The position numbers were made by a program, and so were the translations under genes. Source: Gammaproteobacteria bacterium (GTDB lineage: Bacteria; Pseudomonadota; Gammaproteobacteria; SZUA-152). Taken from it: a stretch of 39,289 bases of DNA. The notes beneath the pieces were generated by a model. The model worked only from the letters and a program-made list of their open reading frames with translations. It did no database searches and was not told the DNA's origin. Location: assembly GCA_030613605.1 (NCBI GenBank), contig JAUWLO010000001.1, forward strand, positions 1-39,289, in the 5' to 3' direction. Positions 8,709 through 17,590 of this stretch are shown here, one piece after another. Position 1 is the stretch's first letter; the number at the start of each line of letters is the position of its first letter.

Positions 8709-9758
8709 CTATAGCAAAAAAGAAATATTGATAGCACCAAAATTCGTGTTGTCCTTTTGAGTTTCAAATTCTTTTGATCTGATCATATTGCTGATGGAAA
8801 AACGTATACTTTTTGTCTGAAAAACAAACCCAAACTGAAAATCACCCACCAGAATATTTTTATCTACACTGTGGCTATCTGTGAAGGTGTTTCCATCCAG
8901 AAAAATGTTCCTGGCTACTATTCGTCCTTCAACACCCGAAAATATATACCAGCTAATTTTCTGGCTAGGTCTAAATAAGGACAATCCTGGGAATCCAGGG
9001 CGAATATTGGGTGGTGACAAATCATTATTGAGGTATGTTCCTAAGCGAAACATTACACCGGTTGCTGCATACGTATAAATATTCCCTAATACAATGTTGA
9101 CGTGTGGTGTCATGCCATAGTCCAGAGAGCCCGATGGCTTTATGTACCTCCAGAACCTTGTATAGGAAAGGCCAAAGCCCAACTCATCGTCCAATTGATT
9201 ATCCCAGCCGTTGGAACTATCGATGTCAATTAAATTGTGAAATCCAGTTTGGGTTTCTTCTCCCATGGCGCTGGGACCGACAATACTTAAAGTGAGCTCC
9301 ACTAAATTTCCAGTATCTATATTGTCTTTTTTTGAAACTCTGGAAAGCATCGCAGCACTAATGTACAGGTATCCCGCATAAGGACGATCATCAATGACAA
9401 TCCCTGCTGTTTCTGTATCATCCGGCGTAAATATTTTTTGCCCTATGGTGTAAGTGACGCCTTTGATTTCCCCATCAGATTCAAATACTGGGAAAAATGA
9501 TGCTATGTTAAAAATCCACGGCACTGGATTATCCATTACTGTTCGTGATATTTGAGTGCCATGGGTGTAATAACGATCTCCCGATTGAGCAAAGAAATCA
9601 TTTTCGAATTGAATACTCCAGTATTCACCGGGTGCTGCGTTCGGGACCTCTTCAGCTGCAGCCGTTACTTGTATATTGCTTGCACATATAACGAGACAAA
9701 GAATTATCCAGTGACTATGTTGGCCTGATTGGCTGTGATGTGATCTGTGTAACATCAT
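8709..9758 (-). CDS. LpxR-like outer membrane lipid A deacylase (DUF2219)
   Basis: 349-residue outer-membrane beta-barrel candidate with a signal peptide (hydrophobic WIILCLVICASNIQVTAAA). The first mature segment carries the LpxR signature SIQFENDFFAQSGDRYYTHGTQIS, with the Asn, Asp and Thr/Ser residues that line the active site of Salmonella LpxR, and it ends with beta-strand-like residues and a terminal LL. LpxR removes the 3'-acyloxyacyl group of lipid A in the outer leaflet. It is the last gene of a TolC/RND/LpxR minus-strand operon, 32 bp after the pump stop, suggesting a joint outer-membrane function. Family assignment is good; actual lipid A activity is inferred. Confidence 0.8.
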   Translation of the reverse strand: MMLHRSHHSQSGQHSHWIILCLVICASNIQVTAAAEEVPNAAPGEYWSIQFENDFFAQSGDRYYTHGTQISRTVMDNPVPWIFNIASFFPVFESDGEIKGVTYTIGQKIFTPDDTETAGIVIDDRPYAGYLYISAAMLSRVSKKDNIDTGNLVELTLSIVGPSAMGEETQTGFHNLIDIDSSNGWDNQLDDELGFGLSYTRFWRYIKPSGSLDYGMTPHVNIVLGNIYTYAATGVMFRLGTYLNNDLSPPNIRPGFPGLSLFRPSQKISWYIFSGVEGRIVARNIFLDGNTFTDSHSVDKNILVGDFQFGFVFQTKSIRFSISNMIRSKEFETQKDNTNFGAINISFLL

Positions 9759-9790
9759 TCTCTGGTTGTTGGGTTAAACCATAAATGGCA

Positions 9791-12700
9791 TCACGCAAGA
9801 CTGCGGCCACGTTCATGTTTGCTGCCGCGGCCACGCAAGTGAGCGATATCATGGCCGATGATCAATAGTGATGGAGTGAGTATCAGTGTAATCAAAGTGG
9901 CAAACAACAGACCATAGGCCATGGCCATAGTGAGCGGCATAATCAAACCGTCCTTACCACCCAGGCCATAAGCAGTTGGTAGCAAACCGGCGACCGTGGT
10001 AAAGGTTGTGAGTAGTACCGGCCGTAGGCGATCCTTGGCACCTGACACAACTGTTCGCACCAGGTTTGCTAACTTGTTTCTCGCAAGCTCACGATTGACC
10101 TCGGTCACCATAATAATAGTGTCATTCACCACGACGCCGACTAAACCCAGTGTTCCCATGGTGGAGAAAAATGATAACGGCATACCGTGGGCATAAAAGG
10201 ACCAGATAACTCCGATTATGGCAAAAGGTATTACCGACATCACGATAAAGGATTGACCCAGAGAGTTGAGCAACAGTGCCACCACCAGGTAAATGGAAAC
10301 CAGCGCGATGATGCCTGCCGTCAGGAAGCCACCAAAGATTTTTTTCTGTTCTCTGGATTCACCGGCAAAAGCGACTTCCAGTTTCGGTTGTTCAGCCCAG
10401 CTTTGTTTGAAATGTTCAGAAACCAGTTTTTTAATCATCGCAGAACTTGTCAGTTTTGGATTTAAATCAGCACTAATGGTTTCAGTACGCACACCATTGA
10501 CATGTTTGAATTCCAGAGGCCCCCGGCCATGGGTCAGCGATAAGACATCACTCAGATTCATCACCTGTCCGCGGTTATTCTTTACCGGGATTTTGAAAAG
10601 CATGTCTTTGTTATTACGATATTTTGGATCAACAATCACACGGTATTCAATAGTTTCCTCAATACTGGTAGTGGAACTCACTAACATGCCATCGTAAGTG
10701 ACCCGCAAAGCTTCTGCGACATCCTTAACCTTCAAACCAACCTCGGCAAGTTTGACGTAATCGATATTGACAATAAGTTGATCTTTGCCGGGTTTGTTGT
10801 CGCTTTCGACATCAACCACGCCATCCAGTGTCATTAGGTAACGTTTTACTTCACTTGCTGTATTTTCACGCAAGGTATCATCGTTTGAACTGATACGGAT
10901 TTCTGCGGGTTTTCCAATGGGGGGGCCTACACGCCGTTTTTCAAATATCAGAATCTCGTTTTGTGCGGCTGGAATAGTTTCCCGAAGTGCCATAATAATG
11001 TCGTCTGCCGTTCGGTCACGGTGCGCCTCACCGGTCAGGAAGACACTGATAATTCCCCAATGACTGTGGTCTCCCCTGTTTTTGGATGGTTCAGTCGACA
11101 ATGTGCCTACACGAGTGGCAAATGACTCCAGTTCAGTATCTGGCAAACGTTTGATATGTTCCTCAAGCTCGATCAGGCGCCTCTCTGTAGCCGCCAGTGA
11201 CGCACCACGCTGCATCTCCAGTTTTAAGTAAAATGCTTCTACACCCTCTTGCGGAAATATTTGAAATTTCATGGTGCTTTTGACCAGGAAAATGCTGGAC
11301 ATCAGTATCAACACCATAAAAATTAAAACGGCGTATCGCCAGTGAAGAAGGTGTTCAAGTAACCAGCCGTATTGGGCTTCCAGCCTGAGTATCCAGTTAG
11401 CCTTACCCTTATTTTTCACCAGGCGGCCTGAGGCCAGGTGGTGTGGAAGCAAGAAGAAACATTCAAACAGGCTGACCAGCAAAGCAACAATCACCACGGC
11501 TGGAATCGCCCAGGCAAACTTGCCTGGCATACCGCCAATGTAAAACATGGGGCTAAAGGCAAGAATGGTAGTGATACTGGCGACAGTAACAGGCCGCCAC
11601 ATAGCTAAAGTCCCTTTCAGTGCAGCTTCTTTGGCAGACAGACCTTTTTCCCGATAGTGAGTAATCTTTTCGGCCACCACGATGGCATCATCCACGAGTA
11701 AACCCAGTACCAGCACGAAGCCTGCGAGTGAAATCGCATTAATACTGACTCCAAAGTAAGGTAATAAAATAAAACTACCAAAAAGTGCAAAGGGAACGCT
11801 CATGGCAGTCCAGAAAGCGGCCTGCCGATTCAGTGCCAGCATGAGAATAATGGTTACCAGAGCAAAGCCAAGTAAGGCATTTCCACCCAGTACCTGTAAA
11901 CGTAACCGGGTTCGGGCAGACTGGTCATTGGAATAGGTATAACCCACACCTTCCACAAATTTTTGTTCGGCCATAAAGGCTTTGACACCATCCAATGTAT
12001 TGATAATGTCCGCATTTTTCTTTTTACGAATGACCAGATTCATGCCCGGTTTGCCTTCATTGCGAACAATAAAGTTCTCGTCTTTTTCACGCAGGGTTAC
12101 GGTGGCTATATCTTTGATGCGGACGACCTGCCCCGAGATATTGGCGCGTAGAATCACTTCTTCCACTTCCTTTGGATTGTTGAATTTATTTAAACTAATA
12201 ACAGTTTGTTCATTCAAATAGGATTCCAGTGTTCCGCCGGTGGTGCGCAGATTACGAGACTGAATGGCGATCAGTACTTCAGATAAACTGATGCGCAGGT
12301 GTTTTGCTTTGGTGGGATCTATCTCAATATGGATTTCGCGGTCAAAGTAACCAATCTTGTCGACACCAGAAACACCGGGCAGTGATTCAATGCCACGCTC
12401 CAGTATGGGCAAAATATTGCGTAATTTCTCATGCCCACCAAACAGGTTGACCGATATGATGGGAGTGTCACTTGTTGACAGCACATCAACAATGGGAAGT
12501 TCATCCAGATCCAGTGGTAAATCCTGCGTCTGGTCGACAGCCTGTTTGATGTCATTGACTATCAAATTAAGTGCTTCGGCGCCGGCATCTTCATCTACCT
12601 GAATAATGATGGCGGAGAAATTTTCACGCGAGGTCGAGAGAACTTCATACAGGCCATCGACTTCCCGTATTTGTTCTTCAAGTTGTGCGGTAACGTTGAG

Positions 12701-12883
12701 TTCAACATCTTCGGCAGATGCGCCAGGATAACTTGTGTTGACAGTGACTTTATTCAAATCAACTGCCGGGAACCCTTCTTTCTGGATGGTCATCATACGA
12801 TTGAGGCCAAACAGCAGCACCACCAGAAACAGCATCTTGACCAACATGGAGCGTTGCAGGAAAAATTCGACAAGTCTGTTCAT
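9791..12883 (-). CDS. RND efflux transporter, HAE-type inner membrane pump
   Basis: 1030-residue proton-driven RND permease. The architecture is typical: TM1 at residues ~13-30, the first porter loop with NTSYPGASAEDVE near 50, TM2-6 with the proton-relay motif GLLVDDAIVVAEKI near 395, a TM7 (AVLIFMVLILMSSIFLV) near 515, a second porter loop, and TM8-12 ending near 1010. The N-terminal FPAVDLNKV and long loops place it in the HAE family and not the heavy-metal CusA group. Its ATG overlaps the tolC-like stop (ATGA), so the two are translationally coupled. No membrane fusion protein gene is present in the operon. Substrate unknown. Confidence 0.92.
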   Translation of the reverse strand: MNRLVEFFLQRSMLVKMLFLVVLLFGLNRMMTIQKEGFPAVDLNKVTVNTSYPGASAEDVELNVTAQLEEQIREVDGLYEVLSTSRENFSAIIIQVDEDAGAEALNLIVNDIKQAVDQTQDLPLDLDELPIVDVLSTSDTPIISVNLFGGHEKLRNILPILERGIESLPGVSGVDKIGYFDREIHIEIDPTKAKHLRISLSEVLIAIQSRNLRTTGGTLESYLNEQTVISLNKFNNPKEVEEVILRANISGQVVRIKDIATVTLREKDENFIVRNEGKPGMNLVIRKKKNADIINTLDGVKAFMAEQKFVEGVGYTYSNDQSARTRLRLQVLGGNALLGFALVTIILMLALNRQAAFWTAMSVPFALFGSFILLPYFGVSINAISLAGFVLVLGLLVDDAIVVAEKITHYREKGLSAKEAALKGTLAMWRPVTVASITTILAFSPMFYIGGMPGKFAWAIPAVVIVALLVSLFECFFLLPHHLASGRLVKNKGKANWILRLEAQYGWLLEHLLHWRYAVLIFMVLILMSSIFLVKSTMKFQIFPQEGVEAFYLKLEMQRGASLAATERRLIELEEHIKRLPDTELESFATRVGTLSTEPSKNRGDHSHWGIISVFLTGEAHRDRTADDIIMALRETIPAAQNEILIFEKRRVGPPIGKPAEIRISSNDDTLRENTASEVKRYLMTLDGVVDVESDNKPGKDQLIVNIDYVKLAEVGLKVKDVAEALRVTYDGMLVSSTTSIEETIEYRVIVDPKYRNNKDMLFKIPVKNNRGQVMNLSDVLSLTHGRGPLEFKHVNGVRTETISADLNPKLTSSAMIKKLVSEHFKQSWAEQPKLEVAFAGESREQKKIFGGFLTAGIIALVSIYLVVALLLNSLGQSFIVMSVIPFAIIGVIWSFYAHGMPLSFFSTMGTLGLVGVVVNDTIIMVTEVNRELARNKLANLVRTVVSGAKDRLRPVLLTTFTTVAGLLPTAYGLGGKDGLIMPLTMAMAYGLLFATLITLILTPSLLIIGHDIAHLRGRGSKHERGRSLA

Positions 12884-14364
12884 GTTTTATTTTCCGGTGC
12901 CACATTTGTTTTTTCTGTGAAAACAGTTAAATTTTGATCCAGTAATTCGCCGATACTTAATCGAAGTGCTAGTAGACGAGTCAGTAATTGTTCTTTTTGT
13001 AAACGGCTTTCCAGATGAGCGGTTTGATCCTTTAGCAACTCAAATAAATCCAGTTTGCCAATCTTGTATAGCCGTTGTTCTTTGGTGAGTTTTTTAGTCG
13101 CCAGCGCGATTTTTCGGTCGATCGATTTCAGGGCAGTAACCAGTTGAGCTTCCTGCTCCTGTAAATTGGCAAGGCTGGATTCAGCATCAATCATGCGTTG
13201 TTGAGTGTCTGCTTCAAGCTGATGCTTGCTGGCCAGTTGTGTCTGATAATCTCCACTGGCCCGTTTGTTACCTAATGGATAACGGTATTCCAGCATAACG
13301 GAGTAATCATCCTGTTTAAGATTACTGGTGTGCGCATCGTTAAAATCGCTATCAACACCATGACGGGTATAGCCCAGGCTTAAATTGAGATCAGACTGTT
13401 TGGCGTCATATTTTGCATCCAGCAGGAGCTGTTGCTGATCCTGTAATGTATCGAGAATATTTTTAAGACGTGATGTGCTAGCCAGATACCCAGCGGAACT
13501 CGATGTTGACTGACTGGATGTAAATAGCAATGAGGATTGCGGATCAAGTGGGGTCAGTTCGTCTGCCGCATTGTACTGTTTTGAGTTCATCTGGCGCTGT
13601 ATCTGGCGAGACAGGCCAAGGTAACGGCCCTGTGATTGTAGCCAGCGTGAATAGTAATCTTCACGGGTTTCCTGGGCGCGCAATAACTCGTAAGGCTCTA
13701 TAACCTGACGTTTGACCTTAATGCGGGTCAGTTTTTCCTGTTCAATTGACTGTTGATGTACCTCTTTGGAAATGGCGGTTTCACGTGCTGCCAGATACCA
13801 GTCCAGATAAAGACGGGCAAGTTGCGTAATATAGCTTTCGAGGTTTTCCTGGCTACTCAACTCCGCCAGCTTAAGATTCAATCGTTTAAGATTGATATCC
13901 AGACTGTCCTGAATACCCCCTGCATTCTTGAGTAAAGGCTGGGTTAAACGCACGGTGAAGCTGGGCTGGTAATACTGTTCGCCCAGAGTGCCCAGTGGCG
14001 GGTTTCGATCTGTGTATTGGTTACCATACGATAAATTTAAACGAGTACCGGATGTCGAAAACTGGCGATCGTATGCCAGGTTCAGACGCACATCATCGCT
14101 ATCTGACGGCTCAAAACCCAATACCTGATTCGGTTCAGAGTGAGCCAGACTCAGGCTTGAGCTCAAAACACCATCATCAACCCCCTGGCTGGATTCGAGG
14201 GCACCGGCGGCAATGGTTTTGTCCGCCAGGATTTTCTGCACACCAGGATTATTCTTTAAAATCGAGCGTACAAAAGTATCCAGTTCCAGCTCCTGCGCTG
14301 CTGTTTGGTGACTGAATACCAATAGAGCCAAACCGAATCCGGCATACGGTATATTAATACGCAT
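12880..14364 (-). CDS. TolC-family outer membrane efflux protein
   Basis: 494-residue protein with a signal peptide (cleavage after HQTAAQ region) and the two-fold repeated helical/beta architecture of outer membrane efflux proteins: long coiled helices (residues ~170-260 and 370-460) and beta segments such as VRLNLAYDRQFSTSGTRLNLSYG and YSVMLEYRYPLGNKRASGDY. It forms the exit duct for the adjacent RND pump. The stop codon overlaps the pump start. The start is preceded by AGGG and by the tandem leader described separately. Confidence 0.87.
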   Translation of the reverse strand: MRINIPYAGFGLALLVFSHQTAAQELELDTFVRSILKNNPGVQKILADKTIAAGALESSQGVDDGVLSSSLSLAHSEPNQVLGFEPSDSDDVRLNLAYDRQFSTSGTRLNLSYGNQYTDRNPPLGTLGEQYYQPSFTVRLTQPLLKNAGGIQDSLDINLKRLNLKLAELSSQENLESYITQLARLYLDWYLAARETAISKEVHQQSIEQEKLTRIKVKRQVIEPYELLRAQETREDYYSRWLQSQGRYLGLSRQIQRQMNSKQYNAADELTPLDPQSSLLFTSSQSTSSSAGYLASTSRLKNILDTLQDQQQLLLDAKYDAKQSDLNLSLGYTRHGVDSDFNDAHTSNLKQDDYSVMLEYRYPLGNKRASGDYQTQLASKHQLEADTQQRMIDAESSLANLQEQEAQLVTALKSIDRKIALATKKLTKEQRLYKIGKLDLFELLKDQTAHLESRLQKEQLLTRLLALRLSIGELLDQNLTVFTEKTNVAPENKT

Positions 14365-14371
14365 AATCTGC

Positions 14372-14431
14372 TTACCCTAAAGCCATAGTATTCATGAAGC
14401 CATAGTGTTCATGAAACCACAGTATTCATGC
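14372..14431 (-). repeat. Three tandem 17-bp repeats forming a chain of mini-ORFs in the tolC-like leader
   Basis: Three direct repeats of ATGAAYACTRTGGYTTC lie immediately upstream of the TolC-like start. Because each unit ends in TC and the next begins with ATGA, each forms a tiny reading frame that stops at a TGA overlapping the next ATG: 14429-14409 (MNTVVS), 14412-14392 (MNTMAS) and 14395-14372 (MNTMALG, ending TAA). The TAA is 7 bp before the TolC-like ATG, and its AGGG is also the tolC-like ribosome site. The units also contain the palindrome TTCATGAA at 17-bp spacing. Translational-leader or operator function is an inference. Confidence 0.6.
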
Positions 14432-14510
14432 TCAGCCCCCTAGCCTGTTCAGTCCTTCCTGACTGACACCATATCATGCTCAAACAATCTTTGATTCTCT
14501 GCTATATACC

Positions 14511-14525
14511 GATATTCTGGATATC
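14511..14525. promoter_or_regulatory. Inverted repeat upstream of the tolC-like operon
   Basis: GATAT-TCTGG-ATATC is a perfect 5-bp inverted repeat in the ~230-bp gap between the efflux operon and the pentaheme gene. It could be a regulator site for the efflux operon. I see no gene in 14432-14596. Confidence 0.3.
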
Positions 14526-14596
14526 TCTATGCTCAAATAACAGTCAATTCCCTACAGAAATGAGGCCTATATTATCGGGAAAATACTTAACATATA

Positions 14597-16276
14597 TTAA
14601 AGTGTACCGTTGATCACGCTAATTGTTTCTGAACGTATTGTGGCCTCGTCATACAGTGCTTCAAACTTTGCAACTTCTGGGTTGGTGTTGTCCAGAAACA
14701 GGTCCGTAATAAAGCCATAAGCCAGTGACTGGTACTTTAACTCTGCGGTATAACTGATAGTGTTAATACTCGCCGAGCCGATATTTATTCTGTATGTGAC
14801 AAGGTCGCTCCCGAAATTAAAATTGTTATCAATCATCGCTTCCCCCGAAACCAGGACATCATCAACCACTACATTCTTGTCGAAGCCTGCTGGCGGTATA
14901 CGATTGTCTTTTAAATATGAGGCAGCGCGCAGCAATGTATAGGTAACGTTATTGTCTGTGTCACTCATAATCGCTTCATATATCTGCACCTGATCTTGTT
15001 GTGTTATTTCGTCATAATGAGATTCATAGCGACTCAAATCTGTATCGGCATCTGCAGCAACAATACTTCCATCCGAATTGGTTTTACCAGACTCAAAAAC
15101 AATAGCACCCGTATTGTCACGCACTACAAAATGAATATAGACGCGTCGTGAGGGATAGCCGGTTGGTAGCTTGTGGCCGGAATGGTTGTTGATGCGTAGT
15201 TGTACAGTCAGTTCATCGCCAACCAGATTTTGACTAACTATCTCAATGTCAGCTGCTGAAACCAGCATCGCGCGAGTTCGCGTTATCGCTGTATCGAAAC
15301 CATCAGCAGTTACTCCCAATTCGACTTTATTACGTGAAAGAATATCCAGCATAGTGGTGTTGGCTCCTACCAGGGTGTGACGAGAAAAATCATTTCGGGC
15401 GGCAAGAAAGTTGGGGCGTGTTGAGATCTTAACGCCATCGGTTTTTGGCATATGGCAGTCCTGACAACTCTGGGCTGTTGCGCCAGATGCAAATGAGCTG
15501 TTTTCCCATTCTGTGTAAACCATTTGTTCGGGAAATTCTGACTCGGGCGTGGTGCTCGCAACTGCCCCAGAGCTGTCCACAAAAGGTGTTTTCAGGTTAT
15601 GGCAGGTTGCACACATCTCTGAGCTGGATATGTGTGCTGCATAAGTTGGCCAAATCCCGGTATTGTTGAACATTGGATTGCTTACAGGATCGGCGTATTG
15701 GCCAAAGGCGGTACGTTCTGTATTAGTACCCAGATCTACAATGCTGAACTTTCCGGAAAAGCCATTGAGTGTTCCCAGGTTTCCGTCATCCTCAATCTGA
15801 TGGCAGGCGGTACAACTAACACCGTCCATTGCAAGATTGTAGTAGACGTTTTGTGGATTAAGAAAACCATCACCAAATAATTCAACTGTTGAACCTTCAA
15901 ATTTTGCTTCAACACTTGCCATTGGCGCATGGCAACGGGAACATTTGTCAGCTAGTAAGGCTTTAAGCTGCGGATTACGTTGCATTTCACTGGCAACCTT
16001 TGCACGCCAGAAGGGATCACGCGTTGAATTTGCCATCATCGAAGTTGACCAGTCTGATTCGATGGATACATCATTGGCTGCACCGTCAGTTAAGCCGTTG
16101 TGGCAGGTAGTACAAGTACCAGAGCCAGCGAAATGGGTAGATAAGAAATTCGGATCGTTTGTGAATGTGGAGGTAGATGTAGATGGCGCACTACTACCTC
16201 CGTAACAAGCGGCTAATAATAAAATCAACAAAGTTAGCACAACATATTTTGCGCGCTGATTTATTTCTCTACCCAT
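14597..16276 (-). CDS. Pentaheme c-type cytochrome lipoprotein
   Basis: 559-residue exported lipoprotein. The signal peptide ends in the lipobox LLAAC (C24 after the MGRE start). Five CxxCH heme sites are visible at residues ~55 (CTTCH), 112 (CSRCH), 155 (CTACH), 222 (CATCH) and 271 (CQDCH); the H-T-L-V-G-A-N segment that follows is common in cytochrome c-554/multiheme families. The remaining ~250 residues are a beta-sandwich-like region (LTVQLRINNHSGHKLPTGYPSRRVYIHF). It is probably an outer-membrane or periplasmic electron carrier or oxidoreductase; no substrate can be assigned. An ATG four codons upstream (16288) is possible, but GGAAAGA sits correctly for 16276. It is apparently monocistronic. 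Confidence 0.85.
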   Translation of the reverse strand: MGREINQRAKYVVLTLLILLLAACYGGSSAPSTSTSTFTNDPNFLSTHFAGSGTCTTCHNGLTDGAANDVSIESDWSTSMMANSTRDPFWRAKVASEMQRNPQLKALLADKCSRCHAPMASVEAKFEGSTVELFGDGFLNPQNVYYNLAMDGVSCTACHQIEDDGNLGTLNGFSGKFSIVDLGTNTERTAFGQYADPVSNPMFNNTGIWPTYAAHISSSEMCATCHNLKTPFVDSSGAVASTTPESEFPEQMVYTEWENSSFASGATAQSCQDCHMPKTDGVKISTRPNFLAARNDFSRHTLVGANTTMLDILSRNKVELGVTADGFDTAITRTRAMLVSAADIEIVSQNLVGDELTVQLRINNHSGHKLPTGYPSRRVYIHFVVRDNTGAIVFESGKTNSDGSIVAADADTDLSRYESHYDEITQQDQVQIYEAIMSDTDNNVTYTLLRAASYLKDNRIPPAGFDKNVVVDDVLVSGEAMIDNNFNFGSDLVTYRINIGSASINTISYTAELKYQSLAYGFITDLFLDNTNPEVAKFEALYDEATIRSETISVINGTL

Positions 16277-16402
16277 GATTCTTTCCATCGGTACTACGTA
16301 CTTGAATTGATTGGTTAGTATATTGGGGCAGTCAGCTTGTGAATCAATAGGGTAGATTCATTTTACAGCGGCTTGTAACGTGACTACATATCCAAAATAT
16401 CT

Positions 16403-16624
16403 TTAAGACGATGGCTTTGTTTCATAGTGACCTTCATTTGCTTTAACGCTGCAAGAAGACATGCCAAACAGGCGATAAGCAGGACACCATCCAATAGCAC
16501 CGGTGACCAGTGGTACAAGGCCAATGGCCGCCCAATAGTTCTGATAAAATATACCTGCGGCAATGATTGCTATGCCAGCTAAGATACGAATACTACGATC
16601 TATACCACCAACATTATTTTTCAT
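16403..16624 (-). CDS. DUF2892 (YgaP-type) small inner membrane protein
   Basis: 73-residue protein with N-terminal MKNNVGGIDRSIRILAG, two hydrophobic helices (IAIIAAGIFYQ and AAIGLVPLVTGAIGW) and CPAYRLFGMSSC, the standard DUF2892 pattern also found fused to rhodanese in YgaP. GGAG precedes the ATG. It follows the cytochrome c'-like gene by 39 bp and is likely co-transcribed. Function not established. Confidence 0.85.
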   Translation of the reverse strand: MKNNVGGIDRSIRILAGIAIIAAGIFYQNYWAAIGLVPLVTGAIGWCPAYRLFGMSSCSVKANEGHYETKPSS

Positions 16625-16663
16625 AAATTTCTCCTTTTACATTCAGGTTAATAGACTAATAAA

Positions 16664-17134
16664 TCACTGATTACTTTTTTCGATTTCAAACTTATAGATT
16701 GCATGACAGGCCACACAATTTTGCAAAAGCGTACCTAACTGCTCCAGAGTTTGGGTGCCATCTCCCAGTTGTTCTGCATCTAGCGCTAACTGGGTGAATT
16801 GTGAGTGAGTATCAAACCCCATTTTTTTAAATTCCAGTGGTAGCTTTCCGATCAGAGTGCCTGGCATGCCTTGTTGTGCTGCACGTCCAACTATGCGTGC
16901 AGCTTTCGCTGCAGCATTAAAATCATTATTCGCTACTCCCTGGGTAATCTGCTGCACACTATCAAGAAACGTACGCATCTCATGTAACACCAGATCTCTT
17001 TCCTCTGGTGTCAGCTGTATAGCAACTCGTCCGTCAGCACTTTTCTCTGCGTTGCCAGACAAAATAAATTTGTAAGCCATGATCCCGGTGCTCAGGCCAA
17101 GAACCGTCACTAGTATCCAGCTAAATTTTTGCAT
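16664..17134 (-). CDS. Cytochrome c'/c-556-like monoheme protein
   Basis: 156-residue protein with an N-terminal hydrophobic segment (WILVTVLGLSTGIMAYKFIL, signal or anchor) and an otherwise helical body ending with the single heme site NCVACHAIYKFE near residues 138-143. A C-terminal CxxCH after a four-helix-bundle-sized domain is the cytochrome c'/c-556 layout. Such proteins bind NO or carry electrons in the periplasm. AAGGAG precedes the ATG. The neighbours (YeaR-like, DUF2892) fit a stress or nitrogen-oxide context, which is inference. Confidence 0.75.
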   Translation of the reverse strand: MQKFSWILVTVLGLSTGIMAYKFILSGNAEKSADGRVAIQLTPEERDLVLHEMRTFLDSVQQITQGVANNDFNAAAKAARIVGRAAQQGMPGTLIGKLPLEFKKMGFDTHSQFTQLALDAEQLGDGTQTLEQLGTLLQNCVACHAIYKFEIEKSNQ

Positions 17135-17169
17135 CTTCGTACTCCTTCAGTTTCTGCCGAGGGTTTTAT

Positions 17170-17454
17170 TTAAGCCGCCTGTCGATAAAATTCGATATGG
17201 AACTTAACTGGGCCATTGATCTCAACCTGGTGAGCAGCTTGGGGGGCAACAACACCGTGCTGGCTTATGTTCAGCACATGTTCCTCAACCTCTGGCTCTA
17301 GAATCCGGTAAGTTAAGCTGCCTTCGGTGACCTTAATTTTGCCCCAGATACCCTTTGCCGTTGTGTGCCGACCCAGCATACCCATGGGGACATTGTCCTG
17401 ATCAAAATCATGGGTGCGTTGATGGTAAGTCAGATTGAACGGTAGTGATTTCAT
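17170..17454 (-). CDS. YeaR-like DUF1971 cupin protein
   Basis: 94-residue single-domain beta protein. MLGRHTTAKGIWGKIKVTEGSLTYRI and the late APQAAHQVEI...FHIEFYR match the DUF1971/TehB N-terminal cupin family, which includes E. coli YeaR (induced by nitrate and nitric oxide). I take the start at MKSLPF because GAGGGA lies at the right distance; the frame opens 11 codons earlier. It is divergent from the LysR regulator and upstream of the cytochrome c'-like gene. Biochemical role unknown. Confidence 0.8.
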   Translation of the reverse strand: MKSLPFNLTYHQRTHDFDQDNVPMGMLGRHTTAKGIWGKIKVTEGSLTYRILEPEVEEHVLNISQHGVVAPQAAHQVEINGPVKFHIEFYRQAA

Positions 17455-17509
17455 GCTTTTTCCCTCATTAATGTCTTTCGTTATCAATAGTATTATCTAT
17501 GCATTGGCA

Positions 17510-17525
17510 ATAGTGAATGCACTAT
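17510..17525. promoter_or_regulatory. Candidate LysR operator in the divergent intergenic region
   Basis: ATAGTG-AATG-CACTAT is a perfect 6-bp inverted repeat with a 4-bp centre, located between the divergent yeaR-like and lysR genes. Position and symmetry fit a LysR-type binding site. It lies 56 bp upstream of the yeaR-like start and 65 bp upstream of the lysR start. Confidence 0.5.
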
Positions 17526-17590
17526 CAACGAACATGACCTTTGCAAAATATGCATTAATAAACTAAGGTTTGACCTGGTAAGGAGCCAAA

